Assembly: GCA_023212645.1 (NCBI GenBank)
Contig: JALBYC010000002.1
Location: 496,001 to 560,000 of the forward strand
Length of the DNA stretch: 64,000 nt
Reading direction: 5' to 3'
DNA from: Farysia itapuensis
Lineage: Eukaryota; Basidiomycota; Ustilaginomycetes; Ustilaginales; Ustilaginaceae
Shown here: positions 29,801 through 40,700 of the stretch, piece after piece
How the letters are laid out: every line of letters begins with the position of its first letter
Position numbering within the stretch: the stretch's first letter is position 1
Notes under the pieces: model-generated
Databases searched by the model: none
Seen by the model: the letters and a program-made list of their open reading frames with translations, nothing else
Told to the model about the DNA's origin: nothing
Program-made: the position numbers and the translations under genes

Positions 29801-30792
29801 ATGAAGAGGAAATTGTCCAGTGACAATGAGTGAACGGAAAGGATGTGTCCGTCATCACCTTGTCCGCGAAGACAGGCAAGTAGAGGCCCGACTGCCGAAA
29901 GCTGACAAATCAAAGGCGATAGACCATAAGTTTGCGCACTGTCTCGTCACCACCATTTGCTTTCCAGCCTATTAATTACTTACCGAGAGCGTTGATTTTG
30001 ACACAGAGACTATTGCATCCAAGACGACGGTATCAGAGAGCCCATTGTTCTCTCGTGAGGCAGGCAATGTATGACTGGAGTCAACATTGACTGTTTGACC
30101 TAAGGCTTGAATGCCGAAAGATAACTGGAAATCTTTGGCCTGACGGATCTCGAGGACCGCACGGTGTGTGTTGACTTTATTACAAGTCAGTATTCGCGGA
30201 CCTTTGCAGAAACAACGCGAGGCACAGCGAGTACTCACCATAGTCGCGCAACTTCGACAGTAGTGCGCCCACGCAACGTGAAGAAGCCACTATTAGAGCC
30301 GGCTGGAATTGGAAGAACACTGCAAGCAGATGATGCGACGTCAGACTTTCAGTGCGACAGTGCCAGCTCTGCTCGAGACTCACGACTTTCAAGAAGGCCA
30401 ACTGAATCTGATCGCGAGCTGCTGAGGCGACTTGATGCAGGAAGCGGTGGCGGTGCCGAATCAAACTCTTCGGCTCCCTCCGCACCGTCTTCTGTATCTG
30501 CAAGCTCGACCTCGAAGGGCTGATCTTCCCAGAGGAACAGCGCATGCTCGCCTCCATCATATACTGCACATCCGAGCTTGCCCTGGAAGACTTCCAGTGC
30601 TAGAGCCGTCATTTGATTCTGACGCGGAAAATCTTCACTGTTGAGGCAGTCAAAGCGGTCATTGTCTGCCGGATGATCGTGAGCGTCTTCGACAGGTCTC
30701 GAGTCGAAGTAGTCCATGGCTTCAAGACTCAGACTCTCGAGCGGTAAGGCGTTCAATGAAGATGGAGAAGCTGTCACAAGCAGGCGTCTCAT
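26828..30792 (-). CDS. MSH5: MutS homologue MSH5, about 20 exons
   Basis: The meiotic MutS protein pairs with MSH4 to stabilise crossover intermediates. Proposed exons, in transcription order: 30792-30384, 30319-30239, 30174-29984, 29901 to about 29680, about 29550-29330, 29265-29191, 29108-29049, 28978-28962, 28879-28751, 28687-28574, 28512-28470, 28408-28284, 28217-28174, 28114-28035, 27970-27861, 27807-27760, 27690-27626, 27558-27409, 27355-27266 and 27198-26828. All junctions but the fourth close in phase, giving about 880 aa (animal MSH5 about 830). Marks: MDEDTMKGLSI connector, GCRHPLKALSDDNFVPND, Walker A TGANSSGKS (split by an intron), Walker B LVLLDEVGREC, and TSHASHCALLCGVP helix. 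The usual DEFGKGT after Walker B is altered to DEVGREC. Introns are 53-82 nt. Confidence 0.88.
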
Positions 30793-31340
30793 TATGGTGA
30801 TTCCTTTATACTCACTCAATCTTCGGATGTTCTCCGAAAGTGACTTCCGGAAGGAACTTTCGTCAGGGCGCGCAAGACGTGATTCTGCTTTTCCGTCTCC
30901 AGCAACATGATGACAACGGTACCGAAAGTGTCACAAAGATGGCATGTACGATCACGTGGCAGACAGCGGTCATGTACCAAAGATGTCTCGAGAATCTCGG
31001 TTTAATGTATGCAGACTTTGTGCGGATAAATCTGTCGAAGCTGGCTCGAACCGACGCAATCTAATTTTGACAGGCCGAGAAAAATCCACCGGAGTCCGAG
31101 TGTTGAGTGTTCTCGGCCCTGGACCGCTTCGTTGGGTTAACTTGGTTGCCTCCGTTTCCGTGTTTCCGGCTGAATCGGCTCCGAAGCTTTGCCCCTTGTT
31201 TCGCCCGTCCCTGTCCCGTCACCGTTCCGGAGGGTACAGTGCCCACAGAAGGCTGTCAATCAGGGCCTGCCTAACATCCACAATGACTGTTGGCTAAACA
31301 GGTATTCGACTGAACATCCGACCGGACCATTTCGGTCAGC
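30793..31340. promoter_or_regulatory. Divergent region, MSH5 / Zn2Cys6 factor
   Basis: 548 bases between divergent starts. No RNA gene or repeat was recognised. The minus strand may contain an additional 5' exon of MSH5, because the proposed first exon starts abruptly with a non-conserved N-terminus. Confidence 0.35.
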
Positions 31341-33689
31341 ATGCCTGGTAATTTTGCTTCCGATGATTTCCAGAGGAGACAGAACGCGGCAATGCACACG
31401 CTCTCAGAGCAAGCTGGACCTTCCCAGTATCTCACATCTTCTTCTCGCCAATCAGTCTCGTCACGAGATGGCCGAGACAAGCTCCGATACGGATCTGCAC
31501 AGGGATCAGAGGAAAATCTTCGGCAACGCACTTTAGTTGATTCAATCTCGAGCCCGCTGCAACACAACATGATGGAGCCCCGCAGCGAACCCCGTCCGGT
31601 GCTACATGCCTATCCTGTCGACGATGTTAAACGGTCTCCCACAAATACAGCAGATGCGCACCGTCGTAATGACGCTTATCTTTCCTTCATTGGTAACGAC
31701 CGGTCGCATAGTCAGCTTGCCATCGTGAGCCCGTCCGAGGATCATACCCGAAACCACGCCAGGACCCATCACATGTCTGGAACACGGTCAACCACTACGC
31801 ATATTTCGGATCGTGAACCCACAAGAGCGAGAGTTGCATGTGCTTTCTGTCGCACACGTAAGCTCAAATGCGACGGGGCGACTCCGTGTCGTCACTGCGA
31901 AAGGCGTAGCCTCGATTGTTTATACGCTGTGGTCAAAACACGGCCCAAAACTTCTGCTAGCAGCCCTGGAACAAAAGCTTCCCTTCAGACGAGTGACTCA
32001 CCGTCAAATATCACGAACGTGAACAAAAGAACAAGGTCTGACCATGGTTCACCTCAAAAGCGCCCAAGGCTTCATTATCAGGAGCCGCGATCGCAAGTAC
32101 AATTTCAGATATATGACAATGAATCGAGCTCAGACGTCTTCCTCTTACCACCTAGCCGACGTGGCTCTGGCTCAGATCTTGCCATGATACAGAACGACAG
32201 CGCCATTATACCGATGCAGCCCTACCGCAGCGGGAGAGATGGATGGTGGGGAGACGTGTTTACCATACTCGGTGCAGATCGCCAAGTTGGGAACAAACTT
32301 GTTCGGCATCTCCTCACTCGCTTCGTCCAGTCAAACGCTATCTTCTTTGGTCTGTTGCACGCCCCTACTCTTCTAAACGTCGTTGCTAGTCACGATGGCC
32401 ATAGCAACGCGGATCCGGCACTATATTTGTCTATATTGGCAGTCTCTGCTTGCGACATGCACCGCAACTACATCGCAGATGAACGTACCGCAGACGTGCG
32501 AGCCTCTTCCAAAGTGGCTCATTTACTATCCAAGAAGCTGTCAGAGCTTGCCCTCACTTTTTTGCAAGCATCTACGATGCAGGAAGAGATACTGACGCCT
32601 GCAGTAGGTCAAGCTGCCAGTATATTGGCCCTCGTACAACCTGATGGAAGCAGTGCGCAAGAGGATTTGATCAATCTCGCTGAAAACGTTGTGCGCACGC
32701 TCAAGCTGCATGAAAGCGTTGCTTCCAGGGAGCCTCTTCTGCGAGACTGCGAACCTGACTCTGACCTCTACTGGTCCAGACCTGTAGCCTCTGAGTCTCC
32801 GGAATCAGAGATCAAGTATGAGTCTATCGTTCGTCTTTGCTGGACAGGTCTAAGTCATCGTCTCCGTCGGCTTATCGCTTTTCCGGACGAAGATCTCAGC
32901 GACAGAAATCTGCCAGAGTTCATACACCAGATACGCCCTATGGCTTTCTGGCAGCCAAGTCTTCTACCTGAAAGTCTCCCACCGCCTTTCTTCCATTCTC
33001 AAGATCTCATGCGACGCTCGGCTCACTTGTCGAGACTGGCGATTTCGCTTGCGCAACTCGCACAGCCGAAAGACGATGGCGAGTACCGTCCTGTTGCTGA
33101 TGTACTTGTGGAAGTAAGCAGGATTCTAGCTTTCCTCGATGAATTGGAAAGCGCGTTCATAAGGCACAGGCCACAGACGGCAGAAGAACGACATAGTGTG
33201 CTGGGACGGACATTACAGATGTTCTGTCGCATGCACGTATGGGTACGACTGACCATTTGGCGCAAATATCAGCTCTGGTCGTCTTTGCAGAGTTCGAAAG
33301 ATAAGATCTCGATAGACAAGGCGTCTATTCCCTTGCCTTTTCAAGACTTCCATCCGACTGTTGACTTCTGGCTTGGACTTGTGGACGAAATGACTGCAAG
33401 AGCTCAGACAGACTTCGACTCTCACGTGATCGATCAGACGGCTCTGCAGACCACGATCGGCGACCTTGATTCGCTAATCAGGCACACTTTGTGCGCTCTC
33501 GACATCGTCGAAGCCTCAGGCCATAAAGCCAGGGTGTTGCCGACTGTGACTGCTGCTCTCACTATTCTCAAGAGATTCATGAGTTTGGCACGCACGCGCA
33601 AGGATGCTCCTCTATTCGACGACCCTATGGCCACGAGACTGGATCTTGCCTCTCATCGGTGTAGCCTGTTTCACTCTGGGGAGCAATAA
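31341..33689 (+). CDS. Zn(2)-Cys(6) fungal transcription factor
   Basis: The 782-aa regulator has a canonical zinc cluster at about residues 166-192 (C-x2-C-x6-C-x5-C-x2-C-x6-C, beginning CAFCRTRKLKC), placed after a long disordered N-terminus rather than at the extreme end. A basic linker (PKTSAS, then KRTRSDHGSPQKRPRL) follows. The middle and C-terminal parts (about 290-780) are mostly helical, with blocks such as LVRHLLTRFVQSNAIFFGLLH and a WTGLSHRLRRLIAFPD block expected of the fungal transcription factor regulatory domain. The gene is single-exon with an ATG at 31341. It lies between MSH5 and a chitin synthase; no regulatory link can be read from sequence. Confidence 0.88.
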   Translation: MPGNFASDDFQRRQNAAMHTLSEQAGPSQYLTSSSRQSVSSRDGRDKLRYGSAQGSEENLRQRTLVDSISSPLQHNMMEPRSEPRPVLHAYPVDDVKRSPTNTADAHRRNDAYLSFIGNDRSHSQLAIVSPSEDHTRNHARTHHMSGTRSTTTHISDREPTRARVACAFCRTRKLKCDGATPCRHCERRSLDCLYAVVKTRPKTSASSPGTKASLQTSDSPSNITNVNKRTRSDHGSPQKRPRLHYQEPRSQVQFQIYDNESSSDVFLLPPSRRGSGSDLAMIQNDSAIIPMQPYRSGRDGWWGDVFTILGADRQVGNKLVRHLLTRFVQSNAIFFGLLHAPTLLNVVASHDGHSNADPALYLSILAVSACDMHRNYIADERTADVRASSKVAHLLSKKLSELALTFLQASTMQEEILTPAVGQAASILALVQPDGSSAQEDLINLAENVVRTLKLHESVASREPLLRDCEPDSDLYWSRPVASESPESEIKYESIVRLCWTGLSHRLRRLIAFPDEDLSDRNLPEFIHQIRPMAFWQPSLLPESLPPPFFHSQDLMRRSAHLSRLAISLAQLAQPKDDGEYRPVADVLVEVSRILAFLDELESAFIRHRPQTAEERHSVLGRTLQMFCRMHVWVRLTIWRKYQLWSSLQSSKDKISIDKASIPLPFQDFHPTVDFWLGLVDEMTARAQTDFDSHVIDQTALQTTIGDLDSLIRHTLCALDIVEASGHKARVLPTVTAALTILKRFMSLARTRKDAPLFDDPMATRLDLASHRCSLFHSGEQ

Positions 33690-34327
33690 GCGAAGAGGCT
33701 TGGGACCCGATCGATGAAACCAGCGACAACGCTCTACATCAGGTGAGTGTGATGCCCTCAGCAGAAATTCAGCTATCACCCGTTCTGGCGTAGGACATAA
33801 CACAATGATGCGTAGAAGAACACAGTCAACCATATTCGTCAAGCTTCCTGCAGGTAGCCAAGGGCGAGAAACGTTCGAGGCATGAAGCGGGAATTTTCGG
33901 AGACAAGGCAAGGTAGCAGTTCTGCTGGAGCCTTCAAAGCAACATGTTCATGTGGCCAGATGGCTCTGGAGAGCTGCTGTCTCTGCCCTTCGGACCTACC
34001 GTTGCAAACTGATTGTTTTTTCTGTGGCTCTGCACTCTCCACAACGTCTGGACGTGAATGAAAGAGCTAATCATCTACTTTTCAGGAACTCTTCAAGCAG
34101 CCATCTCACTTGTCCAGCCCGTCTTGTCTCGGCATCCACAGTTGTAGCTTTATCGTATCTTCCGTCCTTACCGCTTCACCATTGAATGCTCATAAGCAGT
34201 GCACGATCGCGCATCATGTCTTCGAAGTGAAATTTGATCGGGATAGATTCTTAGACAGGACTATAGAAGTACAAGGTAGGTCGATGAAATTGGTCAGAAT
34301 GTCCAGAAAGTGGCAAAATAGCTAGTC
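33690..34327. other. Intergenic 3' flanks without a gene
   Basis: 638 bases lie between convergent stops of the Zn2Cys6 gene and the chitin synthase gene. Short open frames on both strands show no family resemblance. I see no RNA gene, repeat or transposon end. Confidence 0.4.
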
Positions 34328-37285
34328 TCATCCGTTGATGAGACGAATGGTTAGATAAAGGGTGCTTCCAATGAAGCGAATGGACGCCATTCCGGCGACG
34401 AAGATGAGAACGAGAAGCATGTAGACTTTGGACCGGGTAAGGCCCGAGTGTTCGCCAAACGTGCCGACGGTGTCGCCATTGAGGATGAAAGCGGCAAGGA
34501 CGCCGTTGCTCAAAGCCCAAGCTAGGACGACATTGGTGCGTATGTTCTTGTAGTAGTCCATTTGACGGGCTGCCTTCTCTTCGAATGTTGCATCACCCCG
34601 AATGATCAACGGACGCGTGCGCAGCTTGTTGAGAGCATCGTCGTAGGCAGTATCAATGTCGGCCTGTGCAGTGGGTAAGGTAATCTCGACCGTTCCTTTG
34701 CCGCTACTAACGACGGCGCCCAGGTCGGCGGAAACAGTCGTGTCGCCCTTGGTTCCCCACGAGAAATCGTGCAGGTTGCAGAATGCGTAGATGTTGAGAA
34801 TGTTGATGTAGGTTGGTGCAAGGAGCAAATATTGAAGGAAGCTCGTGAGCAAATGCAATGGATCACAAGCCAGTAAGGAACTGATAAGATAGACACCGTA
34901 TGTGGCCAGTAAGGACATGACCATCTGAGCATAGACGGCGTCGTGGTGCAGCTTGCCGACAACACGAGTGATACACAAGACGGCAGCAACCATCATGTAC
35001 ACCGTGAGCAGAGCAAAGATGATCACCGCTGCCCAATACTTCCATTTGCTCCCTTGTGGTCGATTACCCATCGCAAAGATGAAGCTCGCGACCACCGTGC
35101 CCAAATAGATGTATTGGGCAAAGACGTTGAAGATTCCGATGCCCTTCATGTGGAAACTTGGATCTTCCAGACTCTGGGTGAGAATTCGGAAGAAAATGTA
35201 GTAGTTTGCGAGCCCGAACCAGGCAAAACACATGTTGATGAAGGAGTAGAAGCTCTCGAAAACCAGCAGGGCTTTACGCCAGCCGCCATGACCAGATCGG
35301 ACGAACTGTGCCGTATGATAAAGCGCATACACGGCCGCAAAGAAAGAACCGTTGAGCCATCTTCGTCGTTGGGAGATAAATTCTGGCAGTCCCTCGGGTA
35401 CGTCGGTCACGCCGCGCGCTGACTTGACGTACTTCAGTACCCATCCACTGCCGCGCTTGGCGGCAAGCTCGAAGCACAAGATTCTATCTTCTGCCAAGTA
35501 CATATTTGAAGTGAACACGTCGGCGTCCGCTCCGAGCAAGTTCTCGCCCTTGAAGTAGGAAGCTAGAGGGCCATGACCAGTCTCGTCGTTTTGCAGGGCA
35601 ATGTATCGGTATGCTGAGAAGGCACCGGGCAGTACCGAGATGTAGCCCATCACTGATTCGGTCGTCTTGTCCAAGATGTTGGAGATCTTGTACTCGAAAT
35701 TCTGTGCTGCCACAAGCGGATTGATGAGCAGAGGGCCGAGGCCCCACTTGCCCTTGGTTTCAACGCAAATCTCACCGCATGCTCCGGCAACGTTTGAGTT
35801 CAGATCGAAAGACTTCCACAAGTAGTAGATCGACTTGTTCTCGGGCCGTGTGCCAACGTCCAAAAGAATGGTCACATTGGGCTGCAAAACGGGGCAGAGA
35901 GCGTTGAAGAACCATCGGTGGGAGTTGATCTTTTTGGCATTCTTCTCTTTCAAGCAGAAGATGATCTGCATGGGGACAAGACCCCTCTCTGCACCTTTGA
36001 ACTGCAAGTTTGAGTCGATCGAAAGCTGTGTCGTGTATTCGTAGAGATGAGCCTTTACTTCTTTACCGTCGACTGTGTTCTTGGCAACACCGTCTTGGTA
36101 GACACCAAGGGCGGCAAGGCAGTCGAGGACTCGCGGGTGAATTTTCTTTCGACCATCAGCAATAATGGCGACAACTACTTTCTTCCAGCCGTTGGTACCC
36201 CAAGTTCTACTTTTATTGCGTGAGCACAGATGTGCGATGTTCTTCATAACACCATGGAACGTTCGGCAGAAAAGTACCTCATCTTCATTGTACATCGTGA
36301 TGACAATAAAGATTTCGGTATGGCGTCCGTACAGTGCGGGACGCAACGTGAAGCTTTCCGCGGCGAAGTCGTCAGGGTCGCACGTCACGGCAGAGTATCG
36401 CATTGTTGTGAACTCGTCCTCGCCGCGCTTGCTCAAAAAGGTCTGCAGTTTAGTGGGAACAGGGCAGTCGAGAATGAGGTTTCCCTTGGTGAGGCGTACG
36501 TTCTTCTTCGTCTTGTGACGTCGCAATTGAGCTCCACGCGGTGGCGCAGGACCAAAGTGCTGTCTGTCAAAGTCATTTCCGCCACCGGCATCTCCATTTG
36601 GTGCATCGCTGTACAGCGAGGTTTGGGAGCCAATCTTGCGGTGACCACCGAAGGCAGAGTCAGCAGTGAGAGCACCATAAGGATCGTCTCCATCGCCTCC
36701 ATCGGCCATGTCTACCGCAGCGTATGGGCTTTGCAGGAATCCAACTCCAGGTGCGCGAGAATACGGCGCTACAGAAGGACTTTGATAGACCGCCTCGTCT
36801 TTATCATCGTAAGCAACATTGTGAGAGTACTTTGTGTCTGCATCATCTTCGTCGTCGTCGTCCTCGTTATCGAGTCCAGAGTAAACACCGGCATTCCCGT
36901 ATGAGTAGCCTTGCTGATCATGAACAGCATCAGCTTGATGTGATGCATACTGCGATTCGTGTGCATACGAGGGAGGAGAGACGATTGATCCAAGACGGGC
37001 TGGAATGGCTCGCTGCAAAGTACCGGGCTGAGCGTTTTCGATATAGAAGCTTTGTGGCAAGTGCTGTGCCTGGTATGGGCTACCTGCGCTGTGACGCTGC
37101 TGCTCAATGTGAAGAGCGGTGTGTTGTGGATAGCTCACCGAATTTGCAGGATCGGCAAATGGCGAGTGTGAGTTGTCATACGGACTTGCAAAGTTGTTTT
37201 GTGACGCATCTGGGTCTGGATAGTACGGGTATGGAGACTCGTTATCTTGCCTGGGCGGCACGGCTCCAGCGTAATGAGATCCCAT
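34328..37285 (-). CDS. Chitin synthase (class I-III type)
   Basis: The 985-aa processive glycosyltransferase makes chitin from UDP-GlcNAc at the plasma membrane. Residues 1-290 are hydrophilic, rich in Tyr, Pro, Gln and Asp, with an acidic DEDDDDED-like run. The catalytic core (about 300-690) begins with the N-terminal chitin-synthase block after [14 protein letters not shown] and includes [24 protein letters not shown], and the product-binding motif QRRRW (codons at 35371-35357). The C-terminus has about six or seven membrane helices. No myosin head is present, so it is not a class V/VII enzyme. The start chosen is ATG at 37285, the first in frame; the open frame runs a little further. The class within I-III needs a tree. 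Confidence 0.95.
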   Translation of the reverse strand: MGSHYAGAVPPRQDNESPYPYYPDPDASQNNFASPYDNSHSPFADPANSVSYPQHTALHIEQQRHSAGSPYQAQHLPQSFYIENAQPGTLQRAIPARLGSIVSPPSYAHESQYASHQADAVHDQQGYSYGNAGVYSGLDNEDDDDEDDADTKYSHNVAYDDKDEAVYQSPSVAPYSRAPGVGFLQSPYAAVDMADGGDGDDPYGALTADSAFGGHRKIGSQTSLYSDAPNGDAGGGNDFDRQHFGPAPPRGAQLRRHKTKKNVRLTKGNLILDCPVPTKLQTFLSKRGEDEFTTMRYSAVTCDPDDFAAESFTLRPALYGRHTEIFIVITMYNEDEVLFCRTFHGVMKNIAHLCSRNKSRTWGTNGWKKVVVAIIADGRKKIHPRVLDCLAALGVYQDGVAKNTVDGKEVKAHLYEYTTQLSIDSNLQFKGAERGLVPMQIIFCLKEKNAKKINSHRWFFNALCPVLQPNVTILLDVGTRPENKSIYYLWKSFDLNSNVAGACGEICVETKGKWGLGPLLINPLVAAQNFEYKISNILDKTTESVMGYISVLPGAFSAYRYIALQNDETGHGPLASYFKGENLLGADADVFTSNMYLAEDRILCFELAAKRGSGWVLKYVKSARGVTDVPEGLPEFISQRRRWLNGSFFAAVYALYHTAQFVRSGHGGWRKALLVFESFYSFINMCFAWFGLANYYIFFRILTQSLEDPSFHMKGIGIFNVFAQYIYLGTVVASFIFAMGNRPQGSKWKYWAAVIIFALLTVYMMVAAVLCITRVVGKLHHDAVYAQMVMSLLATYGVYLISSLLACDPLHLLTSFLQYLLLAPTYINILNIYAFCNLHDFSWGTKGDTTVSADLGAVVSSGKGTVEITLPTAQADIDTAYDDALNKLRTRPLIIRGDATFEEKAARQMDYYKNIRTNVVLAWALSNGVLAAFILNGDTVGTFGEHSGLTRSKVYMLLVLIFVAGMASIRFIGSTLYLTIRLING

Positions 37286-37789
37286 CTTTGTGTAAGTGGT
37301 AAAGAGAGAAAGGATGGAAAGGGTATGATGGCAAGGGAGGGAAAAAGGCACGTAGCTCAGATACACATCATCGATGACGAGAGGTGCGGAGACTTTGCAC
37401 TGCTGGGCTCCAAATGGGCGGCGGGGCGCGAGTCTCTTGGAACGGTGAAAGGGGCTAGCAGCTGCATCGTGGTGTTGGCTGCACTATGCGAGAGTGTTGT
37501 TGAATGACACTTCTACGCCCCCTGCACAAAATTGTGATCCACGGGAACACGGCGATTTTTTAGTTCTCGGTCTCCGAGTCAAATCGGCGAGCTCTCAAGA
37601 GTCAAGGCAGTCTCGTCTCGCTCTGGCTCTCGCTTTCGCTCTCAAAACTCAAATGTTGCATCAGCGCGAGTCTTCAGATTCGTCAGGGGCGGTGAATAGG
37701 GGCTTCCCGCCAAAACATATTAACTTCCAATAACGCGAGGTCGTCACGTGAATAGTCGCGCAAAGTATTATGCCATGCCTAACATGCTT
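37286..37789. promoter_or_regulatory. Upstream region of the chitin synthase gene
   Basis: 504 bases between the chitin synthase start and the stop of the WDR7-like gene, both on the minus strand. On the plus strand a CT/CG repeat-like run (gctctggctctcgctttcgc) lies near 37620-37640, seen as GA-rich on the coding strand. A CACGTG palindrome lies near 37745-37751. It should contain the chitin synthase promoter. Confidence 0.4.
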
Positions 37790-40700
37790 TTAATCCACGC
37801 TGATGTTGAGTTGGACAGGTCCGAGTATGACACGCACGCTGCGCTGGCTGGCGTGCCATTCAAACTGCACGGCCTTGAGAACATCGTTAGCCGAGGATAG
37901 CGCGCTGTCTGAGGTAGAGTCGCCAACATTGAAGTCGAAAGAGCGGTAGGCGCCCGAAGGATCTGTGCCACCTTGGCGAGGTATTGTGCCCGGAGTGAAG
38001 AAACTCGTAAAGCCAGCTCCAACTTTCCACACAAGCAATTTCTGTTCCGCAAGACTGAGCGTGACGAGACGACGACCGTCAGGGCTGAGACTGCAGCCGT
38101 TGAGTGGTTGACGATGACCTTCGATGACATACAAGCGCGTGGCGGTCTTGAGGTCGTACATGATGACGGCGCCTTCGTGAGTACCGACTGCCAGACGTTG
38201 CCCGCGTCCATGAAACGCAATCGTCGGATACGTCGACACTAGCTCCCCAATCATGACAGTGGCAGCATTCACCACCGCCTCGCGCATCTCTGTAATAGTC
38301 GGATCTAACGACTTGACAACAGCTTCGGCGAGTCGGGGCAAATTTGGTAGCAGAACTAGCGGCCGTTTTCGCACCATGAAAGCGACCAGGCGCATTGTCG
38401 CTGCGCAATGTGCTGCAGACCTTGCATGCAGAATATCGAGACTCAACGTCGTCATAAACAGCGGTGTGTTGTCTTGTGCGATTTGCAGTGTCGCCTTGCG
38501 TGCTAATGCCCTAAGTCCGAGTTCGGCACCACTGGTATTGACTCCTGACGTGGAAAGCGCAAAAAGAGACCGAACGATGTTGGTAGCGTCAAAGTAATGC
38601 TGCCAGATGGAGAACCCAGCTCGACAAAGATCTATTGCTGTAGCAGTTGCCGACTGGTGCCATTCAGCTCCCCCTTTTGCGTCATGGCTTTCCGTCGCCT
38701 CAGCGGAGGAAACAATAAGACCGATAGACAGAGCAACGTCTCTGAGTAGCTTTGGATTCATTAATTTGAATCGCTCCACAGCCACATTACCAAGGAGTGC
38801 AAGACTTGCGTTCGCTTCAGCACTTGTGGTCTTGCCTGTAGGTTGCAGATGTGGAAGTAGAGGCTGCCAAACTTCGCAGAGACGCTCTACGCGTCCTTCG
38901 TCCAATCTAGATATGGCTGACTTGAAAAGCGCCCGACTCGAACGCTGGACTTCTTCGTTAGAGTCAAGCAGCGATGATGCGAGCTGCTCGAGCGACATAT
39001 CGGCGAAGTCTGGCCCGATGGCGCTCGGCAGACTGACCTCAAGGAAGTGTACGAGTTCGACAGCGAGACTGTGCAGTTCATGCACTTTAGCCAAAATGCG
39101 CAAAAGCACGCAGCAAATAAGAGACTTGATGGTAGTCAGACGTGAGTGAAACGTCCACGACCTGCGCGCATCCTGCACTGACTGCGATGGTAACAGTAAT
39201 GAGTCTCGCGGATAGTGCAGTCCCATGAACAGCGCAGATCCCCCGGACAGCGCGGCGTCATCTTGCTGCAAGTCCAACAGCACGTTGAATTTTTGGTCCA
39301 GCTGTGCGCTTAAGCCCAATGGGAACACGACGGGAAGAAGCGGACGTATTATGTTGATCGCTTTGCGTGCAGCAGGTGAGGCCAGGCCTACGGTGGCAGC
39401 TGCCGATACCGACAGAAGATCCTCTTCGTCGTCGGCCATATGTTCTTGCTCAGAACCTTGTTCAGACCGTACGCCAGGACGTCCCGCAGCTGCGAGAGGT
39501 TTGACCGAGCGCGAAGCAGCTTCGATGGCCCGACGCAAGTCGACGAGCATGGAGGCCGAGAAGAAATCTCGTGCAGCAGCCAATTGGGACAGAACGCCAC
39601 TTGTTCCACTGTGTACAGGGTTGTACGGGCTGATCTGCTTGATGCTCCACCATCCTTTTCCATCGTCAATGAGAGCCTGAGCCTGATCAATGGCAATACT
39701 TCTTCGTAGTTCTTGTGTTCGAAGATCCCACACCCGTGCTTTACCATCATCGTAGGTCAGCAGGATCTCGTCCGCTCGAGCAGCGAGTGATTCAAGTCTT
39801 GCTCCTCGCCCTGGTATCATGTATTGCGTTTTGAGCGTTTCCAGTAAGATGACTGTCACGGAACTGTCGGCGGAGACGCATGCGACACAACCGTGCAGTC
39901 TGATCGTATTGTCGTCATCGCCAAACACGATCAAGGCTTCTATCGGTGAGGTAGATATGCAGCGTGACGCGGCAGGGAGCAGCTCTAGAGTGGCCGCATG
40001 CCAGACTGCAATATCGCCTTGCTGTGTCGCTCCCAAGATGTACCGGTTGCCTGATCGCGGCGCCACTGCGAGGCGAAGCAGAGTGATTTCCTTCTCCGAC
40101 CCTATACTGTTCGCAGGGAGCTCCTGAAGTGGCGTGAGCTTTCCAGAAGAGATGCTTGCGAGGGACACCACGCGGAGGCCCCCATCAATGGCTATAGCAA
40201 CGCGCTCCAAATTCATCGGCAATACTGCAGACACTCTTTCTTGGACACAAGTCAAAGCTGAACTTTGACCTCCAATGACTCCGATATCCTCTGCCTGTGA
40301 GGCACTACTGTCCCACAACATTGCCAGATTTCCTCGACTTCCTTCTTTGTCGTTCTCAGGGCCAAGCGCGAAAATTTTGGTCGACAGATTGCCGTCAGGT
40401 GTGTTCCACGAAAGGTAGCTCTGAGCCTGTGGAATCGCCCCTGACGACTCCAGGACACATGCTTCTGCTCCAGAAAGGTCGATGCGAGATGTACCCTTGC
40501 TTGTCCTGACCATGACCTGCTTCAAATCGTCAGAAGCTGCGATGAGATCCGCAACATCTGGCACGACCGTCTGTTCTTGCGCAGTCGTGAGATCAAAGAT
40601 TCTCAAGCTACTCGCAGTCAGAACGAGCATCTTGTCACGCGCAAAGTAGAGTTGGTCCACCGCAAGTGTCTCGGGCAGAGTGAGATTTGAATCTATGCTC

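Noticed and set aside
34286..37366. Longer N-terminus of the chitin synthase starting near 37366
   Set aside because: That start is a GTG codon. The first ATG in frame is at 37285.
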